Positions 33,475-43,493 of a stretch of DNA of 64,000 bases are shown here, one piece after another. Each line of letters starts with the position of its first letter. The first letter of the stretch is position 1. This DNA comes from Halorubrum ezzemoulense DSM 17463 (lineage in GTDB: Archaea > Halobacteriota > Halobacteria > Halobacteriales > Haloferacaceae): contig NZ_NEDJ01000006.1 in the NCBI RefSeq assembly GCF_002114285.1, positions 18,921 to 82,920 of the forward strand. The letters run 5' to 3'. Both the position numbers and the translations under genes were made by a program. A model generated the notes under the pieces. The model was not told where the DNA came from, ran no database searches, and saw only the letters and a program-made list of their open reading frames with translations.

Positions 33475-34899
33475 TCAGTCGGCCGCTTCGACGACCTTGC
33501 GCTCGGAGTCGTCCTCGCGGTAGTGCTCCTCGATGAACTCCTCGTCGATCCGGTTGAGGGCGTCCTTCGGCAGCATCGAGAGGAGGTCCCAGCCGATCGA
33601 GAGCGTCTCGTCGATGTCGCGGTTCGTCTCGAAGCCCTGGTCGATGAACTCGGACTCGAACGCGTCCGCGAAGTCGAGGTACTTGTTGTCGAGCTCCGAC
33701 AGCGCCTCGCGACCGACGATGTTCACGAGGTCGCGGAGGTCCTCACCTTCCGCGTACGCCGCGAACATCTGGTCTTTCACGTCGGCGTGGTCGGCGCGGG
33801 TGAGCCCCTCGCCGATCCCGTCGTCCATCAGCCGCGACAGGCTGGGGAGGACGTTGATCGGCGGCTGGAGGCCCTGGCTGTTGAGGTCGGGGTCGACGTA
33901 GATCTGCCCCTCCGTGATGTACCCGGTCAGGTCCGGGATCGGGTGAGTGTCGTCGTCGCCCGGCATCGTGAGGATCGGGATCTGCGTGACCGAGCCCTCG
34001 CGGCCCTTGATCCGGCCCGCGCGCTCGTACAGCTGCGCCAGGTCGGTGTACATGTACCCGGGGTACCCGCGGCGGCCGGGCACCTCCTCGCGGGCCGCCC
34101 CGATCTCGCGGAGCGCCTCACAGTAGTTGGTCATGTCCGTCAGGATGACGAGGACGTGGTAGTCCTTCTCGAAGGCGAGGTACTCGGCCGTGGTGAGCAC
34201 CATGCGCGGGGTGACCGTCCGCTCGACGGCGGGGTCGTCCGCGAGGTTCATGAAGACGACGGAGCGCTCCAGCGCACCGGTGCGCTCGAAGTCCTCCATG
34301 AACTCGTTCGCCTCCTCCTGGGTGATCCCCATCGCGCCGAAGATGACGGCGAACTCGGAGCCCTCCTCGTCGTCGCCGCCTTCCTCCTCCTCCGGCACGC
34401 TAGCCTGCCGGGCGATCTGCATCGCCAGCTCGCTGTGCGGCTGGCCGGAGCTGGAGAAGATCGGGAGCTTCTGCCCGCGGACGAGCGTGTTCATCCCGTC
34501 GATGGCGGAGACGCCCGTCTCGATGAACTCCTCGGGGTACTCCCGGGAGTACGGGTTGATCGCCGCGCCGACGATGTCCTGTCGCTCCTCGGGGACGATC
34601 TCCGGGCCGTCGTCGATCGGGCGGCCGGAGCCGTCGAGCACCCGCCCGAGGAGGTCCTCGGTGACGGGCATCTTCATCGTCTCGCCAAGGAAGCGGACGG
34701 ACGCGTCTCTGTCGATACCGCTCGTCCCCTCGAAGACCTGGATCGCGACCACGTCCTCCGAGGATTCGAGCACCTGTCCGCGCAGCGTCTCGCCCTGTGC
34801 CGTCTCGATCTCGACGATCTCGTCGTAGCCGATCGCCTCGTCGACCTCGGCGTACACGAGGGGGCCGCTGATCTCGGTGATGGTTTGATACTCTTTCAT
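33475..34899 (-). CDS. atpB: A-type ATP synthase subunit B
   Basis: 474 residues. This is the non-catalytic nucleotide-binding subunit of the A1 head. It starts with [20 protein letters not shown], has a degenerate P-loop region ([16 protein letters not shown]) and the family block [22 protein letters not shown], and ends [10 protein letters not shown]...TRADHAD followed by a helical domain. It forms the A3B3 ring with subunit A. It begins 2 bp after the atpA stop. An acidic loop ([13 protein letters not shown]) near residue 170 is a halophilic insertion. Confidence 0.98.
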   Translation of the reverse strand: MKEYQTITEISGPLVYAEVDEAIGYDEIVEIETAQGETLRGQVLESSEDVVAIQVFEGTSGIDRDASVRFLGETMKMPVTEDLLGRVLDGSGRPIDDGPEIVPEERQDIVGAAINPYSREYPEEFIETGVSAIDGMNTLVRGQKLPIFSSSGQPHSELAMQIARQASVPEEEEGGDDEEGSEFAVIFGAMGITQEEANEFMEDFERTGALERSVVFMNLADDPAVERTVTPRMVLTTAEYLAFEKDYHVLVILTDMTNYCEALREIGAAREEVPGRRGYPGYMYTDLAQLYERAGRIKGREGSVTQIPILTMPGDDDTHPIPDLTGYITEGQIYVDPDLNSQGLQPPINVLPSLSRLMDDGIGEGLTRADHADVKDQMFAAYAEGEDLRDLVNIVGREALSELDNKYLDFADAFESEFIDQGFETNRDIDETLSIGWDLLSMLPKDALNRIDEEFIEEHYREDDSERKVVEAAD

Positions 34900-34901
34900 G
34901 A

Positions 34902-36665
34902 TCAGTAGAGGCTCCGGAGCTCCTCGGTGATCTCCGACTTGAGATCCTCGACGTACTCCTCGTAGTCCTCTTGGACGCCGATACGGTTAATCCGCGGGGC
35001 CGACTCGATGTCGATGATCTCCTCGACCGGGACGCCGGCGTCGAGCGCGTCGAACGCCTCGTCGTTGAACGTCTGGATCGTCGTCAGCATCAGGTACGTC
35101 TTCTCCGGCGGACAGAACGTGTCGACCGGGTGGAACGCGTTCTGCTGGAGGTACGCCTCGCGCAGGTAGCGCGCGACCTCCAGCGTCAGCTGCTGGTCGT
35201 CGGGCAGGGCGTCCTTCCCGACGAGCTGGACGATCTCCTGGAGCTCCGTCTCTTCGTCGAGCACGTCGACCGCCCACTGGCGGCGCTCCGCCCAGTCGTC
35301 GGCGACCTCGTCCTCGAACCAGGGGTCGAGCTGGTCTTTATACAGCGAGTAGGACTCGTTCCAGTTGATCGACGGGAAGTGGCGCCGCTCCGCCAAGTCC
35401 GCGTCGAGCGCCCAGAACGTCTTCACGATCCGCAGCGTGTTCTGGGTGACCGGCTCGGAGAAGTCGCCGCCGGGCGGCGACACCGCGCCGATCGCCGAGA
35501 CGGAGCCCTCCGTCCCGTTGATGTTCTCGAAGTAGCCGGCGCGCTCGTAGAACTGCGCGAGCCGGGCGGCGAGGTACGCGGGGTACCCCTCCTCGCCGGG
35601 CATCTCCTCCAGCCGGGAGGAGATCTCGCGCATCGCCTCCGCCCACCGCGAGGTGGAGTCGGCCATCAGCGCCACGTCGTACCCCATGTCGCGGTAGTAC
35701 TCGGCGATCGTGATCCCGGTGTAGATACAGGACTCACGCGCCGCGACCGGCATGTTCGAGGTGTTCGCGATGAGCGAGGTGCGGGCCATCAGCGGGTTGC
35801 CGTTGGCCGGGTCCTCGAGCTCGGGGAAGTCCTCGATGACCTCGGTCATCTCGTTGCCGCGCTCGCCGCAGCCGACGTAGACGATGATGTCCGCGTCGGC
35901 GTACTTCGCGAGCTGGTGCTGCGTGACCGTCTTCCCGGAGCCGAACGGGCCGGGGATCGCGGCCGTCCCGCCCTTCGCGATGGGGAAGAGTCCGTCGAGG
36001 ATGCGCTGGCCGGACACCAGCGGCGTCCGGGGCGTTTTCTTGTCGTTGGCGGGGCGCGCCTCGCGCACCGGCCACTCCTGGTGCATCGAGACCTCCTCGC
36101 CGTTGTCGAGCTCGACGACCGTCTCGGTGACGTCGAAGGATCCGGACTCGGCGGCGACGACCTCGCCGCCCTCGTAGTCCGGCGGCACCATGACCTTGTG
36201 GTCGATGGTGACCGTCTCCTCGACGACGCCGACGATGTCGCCGGGCTCGACGACGTCGCCCGCCTCGACCTCGGGCTCGAACTCCCACTCCTCCTCGAGG
36301 TCGATGCCGGGCGCGTCGACCCCGCGGTCGAGGTACGGACTGCCCATCTTGCCCTCCAGCACGTCCAGGGGGCGCTGAACGCCGTCGTAGATGGCGTCCA
36401 GCATCCCCGGGCCGAGGTCGACCGACAGCGGCTCGCCCGTGTTCTCGACGGGTTCGCCGGGGCCGACGCCGGAGGTCTCCTCGTACACCTGAACCGTCGT
36501 GAGGTCGCCCTCGATCTCGATCACTTCCCCCATGAGCCCTTCGTCGCCGACGTAGACGACGTCGTTCATGCGGGCGTTGAGATCGCGGGCGGTCACGACC
36601 GGACCGCTCACGCTCTGGATGACGCCGCTGTCTTCGACGGCGTCGGTTGTGTCTGCTTTGCTCAT
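34902..36665 (-). CDS. atpA: A-type ATP synthase subunit A (catalytic)
   Basis: 587 residues. The P-loop is [12 protein letters not shown] near residue 240; [14 protein letters not shown] and the Walker B-like [20 protein letters not shown] follow. The long N-terminal non-homologous insert typical of A/V-type catalytic subunits is present (about residues 115-190). No intein interrupts the P-loop region. It hydrolyses or makes ATP at the A-B interface. It sits 1 bp after atpF and 2 bp before atpB, so the head genes are tightly coupled. Confidence 0.98.
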   Translation of the reverse strand: MSKADTTDAVEDSGVIQSVSGPVVTARDLNARMNDVVYVGDEGLMGEVIEIEGDLTTVQVYEETSGVGPGEPVENTGEPLSVDLGPGMLDAIYDGVQRPLDVLEGKMGSPYLDRGVDAPGIDLEEEWEFEPEVEAGDVVEPGDIVGVVEETVTIDHKVMVPPDYEGGEVVAAESGSFDVTETVVELDNGEEVSMHQEWPVREARPANDKKTPRTPLVSGQRILDGLFPIAKGGTAAIPGPFGSGKTVTQHQLAKYADADIIVYVGCGERGNEMTEVIEDFPELEDPANGNPLMARTSLIANTSNMPVAARESCIYTGITIAEYYRDMGYDVALMADSTSRWAEAMREISSRLEEMPGEEGYPAYLAARLAQFYERAGYFENINGTEGSVSAIGAVSPPGGDFSEPVTQNTLRIVKTFWALDADLAERRHFPSINWNESYSLYKDQLDPWFEDEVADDWAERRQWAVDVLDEETELQEIVQLVGKDALPDDQQLTLEVARYLREAYLQQNAFHPVDTFCPPEKTYLMLTTIQTFNDEAFDALDAGVPVEEIIDIESAPRINRIGVQEDYEEYVEDLKSEITEELRSLY

Positions 36666-36666
36666 A

Positions 36667-36996
36667 TTAGTCGTCTTCCTCCATCAGGTCGATGCCGATG
36701 GCGCGTTTGATCTGGTCGCGCAGCCCGCCGCTCCCGGCGCCGGAGCCGCCGAGCGTCACGAGGACCGGTTCGATGCTGCCCTCGACCGCCTCGCGGGTCC
36801 CCCGCGAGAGGTGGTCGAGGTCGTCGTCGTGCATCACGATGATGCCGACGCCCTCGTCGTCGAGCGTCCGCTCGACGGCGTCGTCGAGCTTCTCGTCCTT
36901 CTCGTCGTCCGGCACGTTCTCGAACGCCCGAACGCCGGCGAGGCGGAATCCGGTCGTGAACTCCGGGCTGCCGACGACCGCTATCTCCTGGCTCAT
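36667..36996 (-). CDS. atpF: A-type ATP synthase subunit F
   Basis: 109 residues. [19 protein letters not shown] at the N-terminus and [14 protein letters not shown] mark the Rossmann-like domain of the central-stalk subunit [11 protein letters not shown] lies in the C-terminal half. It binds subunit D and modulates rotation. The start overlaps the atpC stop (ATGA). Confidence 0.96.
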   Translation of the reverse strand: MSQEIAVVGSPEFTTGFRLAGVRAFENVPDDEKDEKLDDAVERTLDDEGVGIIVMHDDDLDHLSRGTREAVEGSIEPVLVTLGGSGAGSGGLRDQIKRAIGIDLMEEDD

Positions 36997-38039
36997 GTTA
37001 TCACCAGCTCCGATTCGATCTCGTCGGCCGAGAGGCCGGCCTCCTTGCCGCGGGCGATCGCCCGGATGTTCTCCGTCTCGCGCTCCTTCGCGAGGATGTA
37101 CGAGATGACCGGGGTGACCGACACCGGGTGGATCGTGCCGAGCCGGTCGCCGTACGCCAGCAGGGCGCCGTCGATCGCGTGTTCGAACGCGATGAGGCTG
37201 TCCGCCTCCTCGAGCTCGCGCAGCGCGGGCCCGAGCTCCTCGCCGTACTGGCTGTCGCCGATGTACTCGACCAGTTCGTCGAGGTTCTGCGCCAGCCGCG
37301 CGAGCGACGGGCGGGTGAACAGGTCGCCCCCCGCGATGAAGTACGCGGCGGGGTCGATGTCGGCGCCCGAGCGGGCGAGCCGGAGCGCGTTCGTCGCGTT
37401 CCGGAAGTCGACCTCCGCCACCAGGAACGACTCGTACTGCCGGGTCGGCTCGTCGCCGCCGAGCCCGGAGAGGAGCCGCTCGTAGAACGCGCGGTCGACC
37501 GCGTTCTCTAAGGGCACCAGCACGTCCGTCTCCTCGAACTCGGCGTACGCCTCCCGCAGCGGCTCCCCGTAGATCGTGTCTTCGAGGACCTCGATCACGC
37601 CGTCGATCGAGTCCGCCTCAAGCAGGCGACGGATCCGGCGGTCGTCGAACTCGCCGGCGCGGATCAGGTCGACCTCGACGGCCGACTGCTCCGCGTCGGT
37701 GTAGACGCCGCGGATGACCGTCTTCACGTTCCAGGCGTCGAACTTCCGGAGGTACCGGGCGATCAGGTCGTACAGCGACCCCTCGCTCCAGTCGAGGATG
37801 GCGTCGAACTGCTCGGCGAGGTTCCGGTTCAGCGCGTACTCGATCAGGTCCACGCCGCCGTGGCGGCTACCGAGCGCGTTGATCTCCTCGCCGTAGCTCG
37901 ACTCCTCCATGAACCGGGCGATCTCGGCCGGGCCCATCCGGGTGAGCTTGCGGTACTCCTCGTCCCCGTAGAGGCTGCCGCGGCGGGCACGAACCCGCGC
38001 GACGACGTACTCGGGGTTCGGGCTGCCGGCGGCGCTCAT
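36993..38039 (-). CDS. atpC: A-type ATP synthase subunit C
   Basis: 348 residues. This is the all-alpha, three-fold pseudo-symmetric funnel protein that joins the central stalk to the K ring: NPEYVVARVRARRGSLYGD, MGPAEIARFMEESSYGEEI, then repeated helix bundles ending REIRAIARGKE-like ETENIRAIARGKEAGL. It overlaps both neighbours, atpE upstream and atpF downstream, by 4 bases. Confidence 0.96.
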   Translation of the reverse strand: MSAAGSPNPEYVVARVRARRGSLYGDEEYRKLTRMGPAEIARFMEESSYGEEINALGSRHGGVDLIEYALNRNLAEQFDAILDWSEGSLYDLIARYLRKFDAWNVKTVIRGVYTDAEQSAVEVDLIRAGEFDDRRIRRLLEADSIDGVIEVLEDTIYGEPLREAYAEFEETDVLVPLENAVDRAFYERLLSGLGGDEPTRQYESFLVAEVDFRNATNALRLARSGADIDPAAYFIAGGDLFTRPSLARLAQNLDELVEYIGDSQYGEELGPALRELEEADSLIAFEHAIDGALLAYGDRLGTIHPVSVTPVISYILAKERETENIRAIARGKEAGLSADEIESELVIT

Positions 38040-38614
38040 TGGTCGAACAGCCGCTCCGAGATGTTCTTCAACTCGTCGTCCCAGACTGCCTCCAGGACCG
38101 AGTCGAACGTGTTGTTCACGCGAACGCGGGAGGTGTCGCTCTCCGCGACGACGCCGCCGAGGCAGTCGACCTCGCCGTCGACCTCGGCGTTGCGGTCCGC
38201 GACGAGGTCTTCGAGCAGGTCGACGTCCTCGGCGCGGGTGTAGACGGCGACGGCCTCGTCGTCGTCGAACTCCGCGAGGCTCGCGTCGAGTAAGGCCTCG
38301 GTGAGCTCGCGGCGATCGTCGCCGTCGAGGGCGGCGATGGCCGCTTCGACGTCGTCGTGGACGTCCTCCAAGACGTCACGTCGAGCGCCGAGCCGCTCCT
38401 GTTTGGCCTCGAGCTTCGCCGAGGAGAGCGTCTGTTCGCGCTCTTGGTCGATCTGGTCTTCGACCTCGGCGAGCCGCTCCTCGCGGATGCGCTCCGCGTC
38501 GGCCTCCGCCTCGGCGACGATCTCGTCGGCCTCCGCCTCGGCCTGTTCGCGGATCTCCTCCGCACGCGCGCGGGCCTCATCTTCGACGTCCTCAACGACG
38601 GTTTCCAAACTCAT
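38036..38614 (-). CDS. atpE: A-type ATP synthase subunit E
   Basis: 192 residues. A long N-terminal helix of heptads (EDVEDEARARAEEIREQAEA) to about residue 90 is the peripheral-stalk coiled coil that pairs with subunit H. The C-terminal alpha/beta domain contains NNTFDSVLEAVWDDE. It acts as part of the stator. It overlaps atpC by 4 bases and starts 21 bp after atpK. Confidence 0.96.
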   Translation of the reverse strand: MSLETVVEDVEDEARARAEEIREQAEAEADEIVAEAEADAERIREERLAEVEDQIDQEREQTLSSAKLEAKQERLGARRDVLEDVHDDVEAAIAALDGDDRRELTEALLDASLAEFDDDEAVAVYTRAEDVDLLEDLVADRNAEVDGEVDCLGGVVAESDTSRVRVNNTFDSVLEAVWDDELKNISERLFDQ

Positions 38615-38635
38615 TGGTGTGGAAGGAAGTACCGC

Positions 38636-38887
38636 TTAGACGATGAAGACGACGACGAGTGCGAGGATGACGATCGTCTCGGGAAGGACGGTCAGGATGA
38701 GCCCGTTGACGAAGAGGTCGTCGTCCTCGGCCATCGCCCCGACGGCGGCCGACCCGATACCGCGCTCCGCGTAGCCCGCGCCCAGCGCCGCGAGCCCGAC
38801 GGCCAGCGCCGCCGCGGCGTTGGGGTCAGTCAGCGTTCCACCAGTCGACAGTACGAGGTTCCCGAGTTCGTTGGTAGCTTCAAGCAT
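38636..38887 (-). CDS. atpK: A-type ATP synthase membrane ring subunit K (c subunit)
   Basis: 83 residues with two membrane helices. Helix 1 contains ALAVGLAALGAGYAERGIG. Helix 2 is VNGLILTVLPETIVILALVV with the ion-binding carboxylate Glu70 in LPETI. No Gln partner typical of Na+-binding rings is obvious, which fits H+ coupling, as known for haloarchaea. It is preceded by a 202-bp gap with its own promoter signals, which could raise expression of this multi-copy subunit. Confidence 0.96.
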   Translation of the reverse strand: MLEATNELGNLVLSTGGTLTDPNAAAALAVGLAALGAGYAERGIGSAAVGAMAEDDDLFVNGLILTVLPETIVILALVVVFIV

Positions 38888-38940
38888 TGGTAGTAGTTGC
38901 GGTTGCTCGTCTCCGAACGGTTGCTATTTGCCCCCAGAGG

Positions 38941-38950
38941 AGTCATAAAG
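38941..38950 (-). promoter_or_regulatory. Internal promoter before atpK
   Basis: ctttatgact on the minus strand is a good archaeal TATA box. A start near 38920 leaves a leader of some 30 nt before the atpK ATG at 38887. It lies in the 202-bp atpI-atpK gap, which holds no ORF that I can support. Confidence 0.55.
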
Positions 38951-39089
38951 CTTCCCAAAACGACCGGACAGAAGACGGAAGAACGGAGGCGAGAGCGGAC
39001 GCTATCGCGTCGAAACCCGACGGAACCGTCGCGTTTCAACCGGCTGCGAAGCGGCGAGACCGGCGGACGACGGACGGTCGGGTCGACCG

Positions 39090-41321
39090 TCAGTCGTCGC
39101 GGGTGTACTTCCGGTCGCGGCCGAACGGGAGGTACGCCCGCCCGCCGCCCTCGTAGAAGTTCCCGAAGAACTCCACGTACTCGAGGCGGACCGCCTGGAT
39201 GCCGGCGGACGTGACGCCGAGCAGCAGGACGACGAGGTGGCCGACGAGCGCCACGACGATGCCGCCCACGAGGGCGACGATGCCCACGAGACCGATCGAG
39301 GCGGGGTCAAACGCGGTGGTGATCCCCGCGAAGACCAGCTCCTCGCTCGGCGTCTCCTGGACGTGATGGAGGTGCTCCGCGGAGAAGATGAAGTGGAAGC
39401 TCCCCTCGCCCCCCTTGTCGATGTACGCACCGAACGCGAGCAGGTTGACCGCGAGCGCCATCCCGCCCTTCGCGAGCAGGACGGCCATGATCCGGGCGTA
39501 CGAGATGACGTTGACGATGGGCGAGAGGAACTCCGCGAGCTCCGGCGGCTCGCCGAGCCCGAGCAGGACGAGCCCAAGACCCGCGGCGACGGCGCCGGCG
39601 ATACCGACGACGACCGGGAAGCCGCTGAACGAGACCGTGCCGAACGTGAGGAGCGACACCGACTCGAACAGGAAGTCGGGCTTCGGGCCGGGGACGTGCT
39701 GGCTGAAGATCCAGATCCACGCGCCGTTGAGGATCAGGAGCCACGAGCCGGCCTCGTAGAGCGCGTGCTTCACGTCGTGCTGCTGGAGCGTGCTCACGAA
39801 CGAGAGCACGTGGCCGATGTTGAGGTGAACGATACCGAACACCACGCTGACGACGAGGAACGAGAGCCCCCAGTCGAGGTCGGCCGGCGAGAGCCCCTTC
39901 CCGGCGACGGGCCAGTGGACATCGCCCGGCAGCAGCTGGTAGGCGTGGTAGCCGAACAGGTCGATGCCGAAGTAGATCCCGAACAGTATCGTGAAGCCGC
40001 CCGCCCACATCGCGACGGAGCCGAGTTCGCGGAACGCGCCGTCGAACCGGGAGTACATGAAGAACCCGATGGCGGCGTACAGGACGCCGTACCCCACGTC
40101 GCCGATCATGAACCCGAACATCGCCGGGAACGTGAGGAACACGAGCAGCGTCGGGTCGAACTCGGAGTACTTCGGCCGCCCGAACGCCTGGACGAGCAGT
40201 TCGAAGGGGCCGGCCGCGCTCCCGTTGTCCTGGACGACCGGCGGGTCGTCGGTGCCGTGCGCCGCGTGGCCGCCGTCGGTAGCGACCGCCGCTTCCGTTT
40301 CGGCGGACGCGCTGCCGTCGTCGGCCGACGGCGACTCGGTGCCGCCACTCCTGTCGACCGGCTCGGAGTGGTGGTCGCCGTCGGGGGTGAACGAGGCGCG
40401 TTCGAGCTCCTCGACCTCGACGTGGTCGCCGACCGCGTCGACGACCGCCGCCTCGAAGTCGGGGTACGACTCGGTCGGCACCCACCCCTCCGCGACGAAC
40501 GCGTTCTCGGTGGTCGCGAACGAGAGCGGCGCCTCCTTCTTTTCGGCCTCGATCGTGAGCTTCTCCTCGGCGCGCAGCAGGAAGCCCGCGGCCTCCTCCT
40601 TCACCGAGTCGAGCTCGGCTTCGACGCCGTCGAGCTCGTCGCGGAGGTCGGCCTGCTCGGCCTCCAGCTCCGCGACGTACTCCTCCGGGCTCGCGTCGGC
40701 GTCCGGCACGTCGAGCAGCGCGATGTCGACGCCGACGAGCGCGTCCTGAACGACGCCCTCCGCGTCGCCGTCGGTCGGCCTCGCGACGATGGCGAGCACG
40801 TCGCCGCCGACAAACACGTCGAAGGCGTCGACCGTCTCGGCGTCCCCGAGCGCCGCCTCGACGGCGGCGGGTTTCGCCTCGCCGACGACGACCTCGACCG
40901 AGTCGTAGCCGCGCAGGTAGTCCAGGTCGATCCCGAGCTCCGCGAACGGCTCCATCCGGTCGATCTCCTCCTGTCGGTCGCGGATCGCGCCCTGTAGCTC
41001 GTCGCGCCGGTCGTTGAGCTCGTTGACGCGGTCGCGGACGCGGTCGAGCTCGGCTTCGAGCTCGTCGTCGTCAAGCGACCGCGCGACCTCGGCGTCGTCC
41101 TCGTCGACGTCGAGGATGCTCTCCAGCGACCGAACCGTCACGAGCCGCTCGTTGACGGTCTCGGCCCCGTTGAGCGACGTTCCGGGGTCGAACCCCTCGT
41201 ACCGGTCGTCGTAGTCGGTGACGTGCAGGGAGTGGTGGGCGTACGCCGCCTCGATGACGTCGTCGATGACGCGCTTCGAGCCCGTCACCGACACCCGGCT
41301 CATCTGCTCAGGCCTGAGCAT
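39090..41321 (-). CDS. atpI: A-type ATP synthase subunit I (a subunit)
   Basis: 743 residues. The cytosolic half to about residue 370 has two coiled-coil hairpins (LEAELDRVRDRVNELNDRRD; EAEQADLRDELDGVEAELD). The membrane half has eight or so helices, including FLTFPAMFGFMIGDVGYGVLY and SYARIMAVLLAKGGMALAVN with the essential Arg of the proton half-channels. An acidic Ser-rich loop near 340-390 is a halophile-type insertion. The start at 41321 (MLRPEQMSRVSVTG) overlaps atpH by 14 bases; an ATG six codons later is possible. Confidence 0.96.
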   Translation of the reverse strand: MLRPEQMSRVSVTGSKRVIDDVIEAAYAHHSLHVTDYDDRYEGFDPGTSLNGAETVNERLVTVRSLESILDVDEDDAEVARSLDDDELEAELDRVRDRVNELNDRRDELQGAIRDRQEEIDRMEPFAELGIDLDYLRGYDSVEVVVGEAKPAAVEAALGDAETVDAFDVFVGGDVLAIVARPTDGDAEGVVQDALVGVDIALLDVPDADASPEEYVAELEAEQADLRDELDGVEAELDSVKEEAAGFLLRAEEKLTIEAEKKEAPLSFATTENAFVAEGWVPTESYPDFEAAVVDAVGDHVEVEELERASFTPDGDHHSEPVDRSGGTESPSADDGSASAETEAAVATDGGHAAHGTDDPPVVQDNGSAAGPFELLVQAFGRPKYSEFDPTLLVFLTFPAMFGFMIGDVGYGVLYAAIGFFMYSRFDGAFRELGSVAMWAGGFTILFGIYFGIDLFGYHAYQLLPGDVHWPVAGKGLSPADLDWGLSFLVVSVVFGIVHLNIGHVLSFVSTLQQHDVKHALYEAGSWLLILNGAWIWIFSQHVPGPKPDFLFESVSLLTFGTVSFSGFPVVVGIAGAVAAGLGLVLLGLGEPPELAEFLSPIVNVISYARIMAVLLAKGGMALAVNLLAFGAYIDKGGEGSFHFIFSAEHLHHVQETPSEELVFAGITTAFDPASIGLVGIVALVGGIVVALVGHLVVLLLGVTSAGIQAVRLEYVEFFGNFYEGGGRAYLPFGRDRKYTRDD

Positions 41322-41664
41322 CCACCGCCTCCTCGGCCTGCTCGTGAACCGCCGCCTCGAACCGCTCGACGGCGTAGTCGACGGCCGATTCCACGCGGTC
41401 GCGGGCCTCGCGTTCGAGCTCGTCGCGGTCGGCACGCCCCGACTCGAGGATCTCCTCGCGCCGCTCCTCGATCTCCGCTCGGGCCGTGTCGAGCCGCTCT
41501 TGGGCCTCGGACTCCGCCTCCTCCTCGGCTTCGGCGCGGATCTCGTCCGCGCGCTCTCGAGCCTCGGCGAGGCGCTCTTCGGCGTCGGACTCCGCTTCCG
41601 CGACGATCTCGTCCGCCTCCCGTTCGGCCTGCTTGATGGATTCGAGCACCTCTGGTCTCGCCAT
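41308..41664 (-). CDS. atpH: A-type ATP synthase subunit H
   Basis: 118 residues, almost entirely one long helix of Glu/Ala/Arg heptads (IKQAEREADEIVAEAESDAE, ERREEILESGRADRDELE). This is the AhaH peripheral-stalk partner of subunit E. It is the first gene of the atp cluster. A TATA-like sequence (41696-41703) would give a leader of about 10 nt. Confidence 0.94.
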   Translation of the reverse strand: MARPEVLESIKQAEREADEIVAEAESDAEERLAEARERADEIRAEAEEEAESEAQERLDTARAEIEERREEILESGRADRDELEREARDRVESAVDYAVERFEAAVHEQAEEAVDAQA

Positions 41665-41695
41665 GCTACTAATCGCCTGAAACTCTAGAAGCGAC

Positions 41696-41703
41696 GTATA
41701 AGG
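41696..41703 (-). promoter_or_regulatory. Main promoter of the atp cluster
   Basis: ccttatacg on the minus strand lies about 35 bp before the atpH ATG. It is back to back with the minD4 promoter in a 167-bp divergent region. Confidence 0.55.
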
Positions 41704-41799
41704 TGTTTGCGAAAGCCCGCGGGGGTGCGACCGGATTCTGAGGCGATTCGGCGGTACTTCGAGCCGAACGCGTCGGCCGCAGTCGCGCGCCGCCGCCTA

Positions 41800-41809
41800 C
41801 ATTTAAGTA
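41800..41809 (+). promoter_or_regulatory. Promoter of the MinD4-like gene
   Basis: catttaagtag is centred 28 bp before the ATG at 41832, the spacing of a leaderless haloarchaeal transcript. Confidence 0.6.
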
Positions 41810-41831
41810 GCAGTCGCCGGACCGTCACCGT

Positions 41832-43475
41832 ATGGCAACGGTGTATGCGGTCGCGTCGGCGAGGGGTGGCGTCGGGAAGACCACCACGACCGCCGCGCTG
41901 GCGACGGTGCTGGCGGACTCGGGCGCCGACGTCGTCGCGATCGACGCCGACCTCGGCATGGCGAACCTCGCGGACGCTGTCGGGGTGACGCCCGGCGAGA
42001 TCACGATTCACGATGTACTCGCCGGCGACGCGGACCCGGCGGCGGCGGTCCGGGAGGGACCGTCCGGGCTGCGGGTCGTGCCGGGGGCGGCCGACCTCGA
42101 CGCGTACGCGGCCGCGGACCCCTCCAGGCTCCGCGGGGTCGTCGAGGCGTTCGACGGCGCCGACTACGTGTTCGTCGATGCGGGCGCGGGACTGTCGCAC
42201 GACTCCACGCTCCCGCTCGCGATCGCCGACGAGACGCTGCTCGTCTCGACGCCGGAGCGGAGCGCCCTCGGCGACACCGAGAAGACGCGGCAGTTGACGG
42301 AGCGACTCGGCGGGACGGTCGCGGGCGCCGCGATCACCCGCGTGACGGCCGACGCCGACGAGGTCGTCACGGCGCTGCTCGACGCTTCCGTCCTCGGACG
42401 GATCCCCGAAGACGAGGCCGTGGCCCGGGCCGCGGCGGCGGGCCGGTCCCTGCCGGAGGCCGCGCCCGACGCGCCGGCGACGCGGGCCTACCGCGACCTG
42501 ACCCGAGCGCTGACCGGCGCCGAGGTGGAGGGGGCGGGACTCGACGGGTCCGCGGCCGGCGCCGCGAGCGGAGCCGGGGCGGACGACGCGGAGGGCGACG
42601 GCGAGCCGACCGCGACGGACGACGACGCCGTGATCGTCGACGACGGACCGGCGGCGGACGACGCGGACGACGGCGGCCCGAGCGAGGTGAGCGAGCGGGA
42701 CGCTGCCGGGGAAACGGATGGGGACGCGGCCGCCGAGGCCGAGGCGGACCAAGACGAGGGCACGGAGCCCGAGTCGGACGAAGACATCATCGTCGCGGAC
42801 CCCGACGCGAGCGGCGTGGCCGAGCCGGGCGACGGCGACGACATCATCGTCGCGAGCGAGAGCGAACCGCCGGACTGCGACGCGGACGAAAAGGTGAGCG
42901 ACGACGCGGAGGGAGACGTGGGCGACGATACGGAGGAAGGCGGTGACGACGGCGCGGACGGAGACGTGAGCGACGATACCGACGGGGAAACACGCGACGC
43001 CCGCGGCGACCCGAAAGAGCGCGTCGAGAACGACGAGCCGACTCGCGAGGCCGTCGGCGATGCGGCGAGCGACGACGAGGCCGGCGGAACCGACGCCGGT
43101 GACGAGTCCATGGCTGGAGGGAGGGCGGCCGCCGAGCTCGAGGCCACCGGCCCCGAGGCCGAGACGGAGGAGGAGCCGGACGCGATCCCCGACGCGGACG
43201 AGACGGCACGCGAGGCGGCCACCGAGCGCGGAGAGGCGGACGGCGAGGGGACCACGAGCGCCGACCCGGCGGCGGACGACATCGACGATGAACTCGCGGG
43301 GAGCATCCCGTTCCGCGACGACGACACCGGGACGATGAACACCGTGCTATCGGACGAGGACGAGCCGGACGGCGACGCCGGCAGAGAGGCGACAGACGAC
43401 GCCGACGCGTCGTCCGCTGACGAGGAGGAGGAAGAGGGCGACGGCGGATTTTTCAGTCGGCTACTCGGTCGCTGA
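41832..43475 (+). CDS. minD4: MinD/ParA-family ATPase with long acidic tail (MinD4-like)
   Basis: 547 residues. Residues 1-235 are a SIMIBI ATPase: deviant Walker A SARGGVGKTTT (residues 9-19), VAIDADLGMANLADA, and Walker B YVFVDAGAGLSHD. Residue 11, normally the signature lysine (KGGxGKT), is Arg here. From about 240 to the end there is an Asp/Glu-rich, low-complexity tail with a twice-used DDIIVA/EDIIVA unit and a final GGFFSRLLGR. Length, tail and position beside the atp cluster match MinD4 of Haloferax, which oscillates and positions motility and chemotaxis machinery at the poles; the identification is from memory. Confidence 0.82.
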   Translation: MATVYAVASARGGVGKTTTTAALATVLADSGADVVAIDADLGMANLADAVGVTPGEITIHDVLAGDADPAAAVREGPSGLRVVPGAADLDAYAAADPSRLRGVVEAFDGADYVFVDAGAGLSHDSTLPLAIADETLLVSTPERSALGDTEKTRQLTERLGGTVAGAAITRVTADADEVVTALLDASVLGRIPEDEAVARAAAAGRSLPEAAPDAPATRAYRDLTRALTGAEVEGAGLDGSAAGAASGAGADDAEGDGEPTATDDDAVIVDDGPAADDADDGGPSEVSERDAAGETDGDAAAEAEADQDEGTEPESDEDIIVADPDASGVAEPGDGDDIIVASESEPPDCDADEKVSDDAEGDVGDDTEEGGDDGADGDVSDDTDGETRDARGDPKERVENDEPTREAVGDAASDDEAGGTDAGDESMAGGRAAAELEATGPEAETEEEPDAIPDADETAREAATERGEADGEGTTSADPAADDIDDELAGSIPFRDDDTGTMNTVLSDEDEPDGDAGREATDDADASSADEEEEEGDGGFFSRLLGR

Positions 43476-43493
43476 GCGGAGCGCGGCGGCTCG

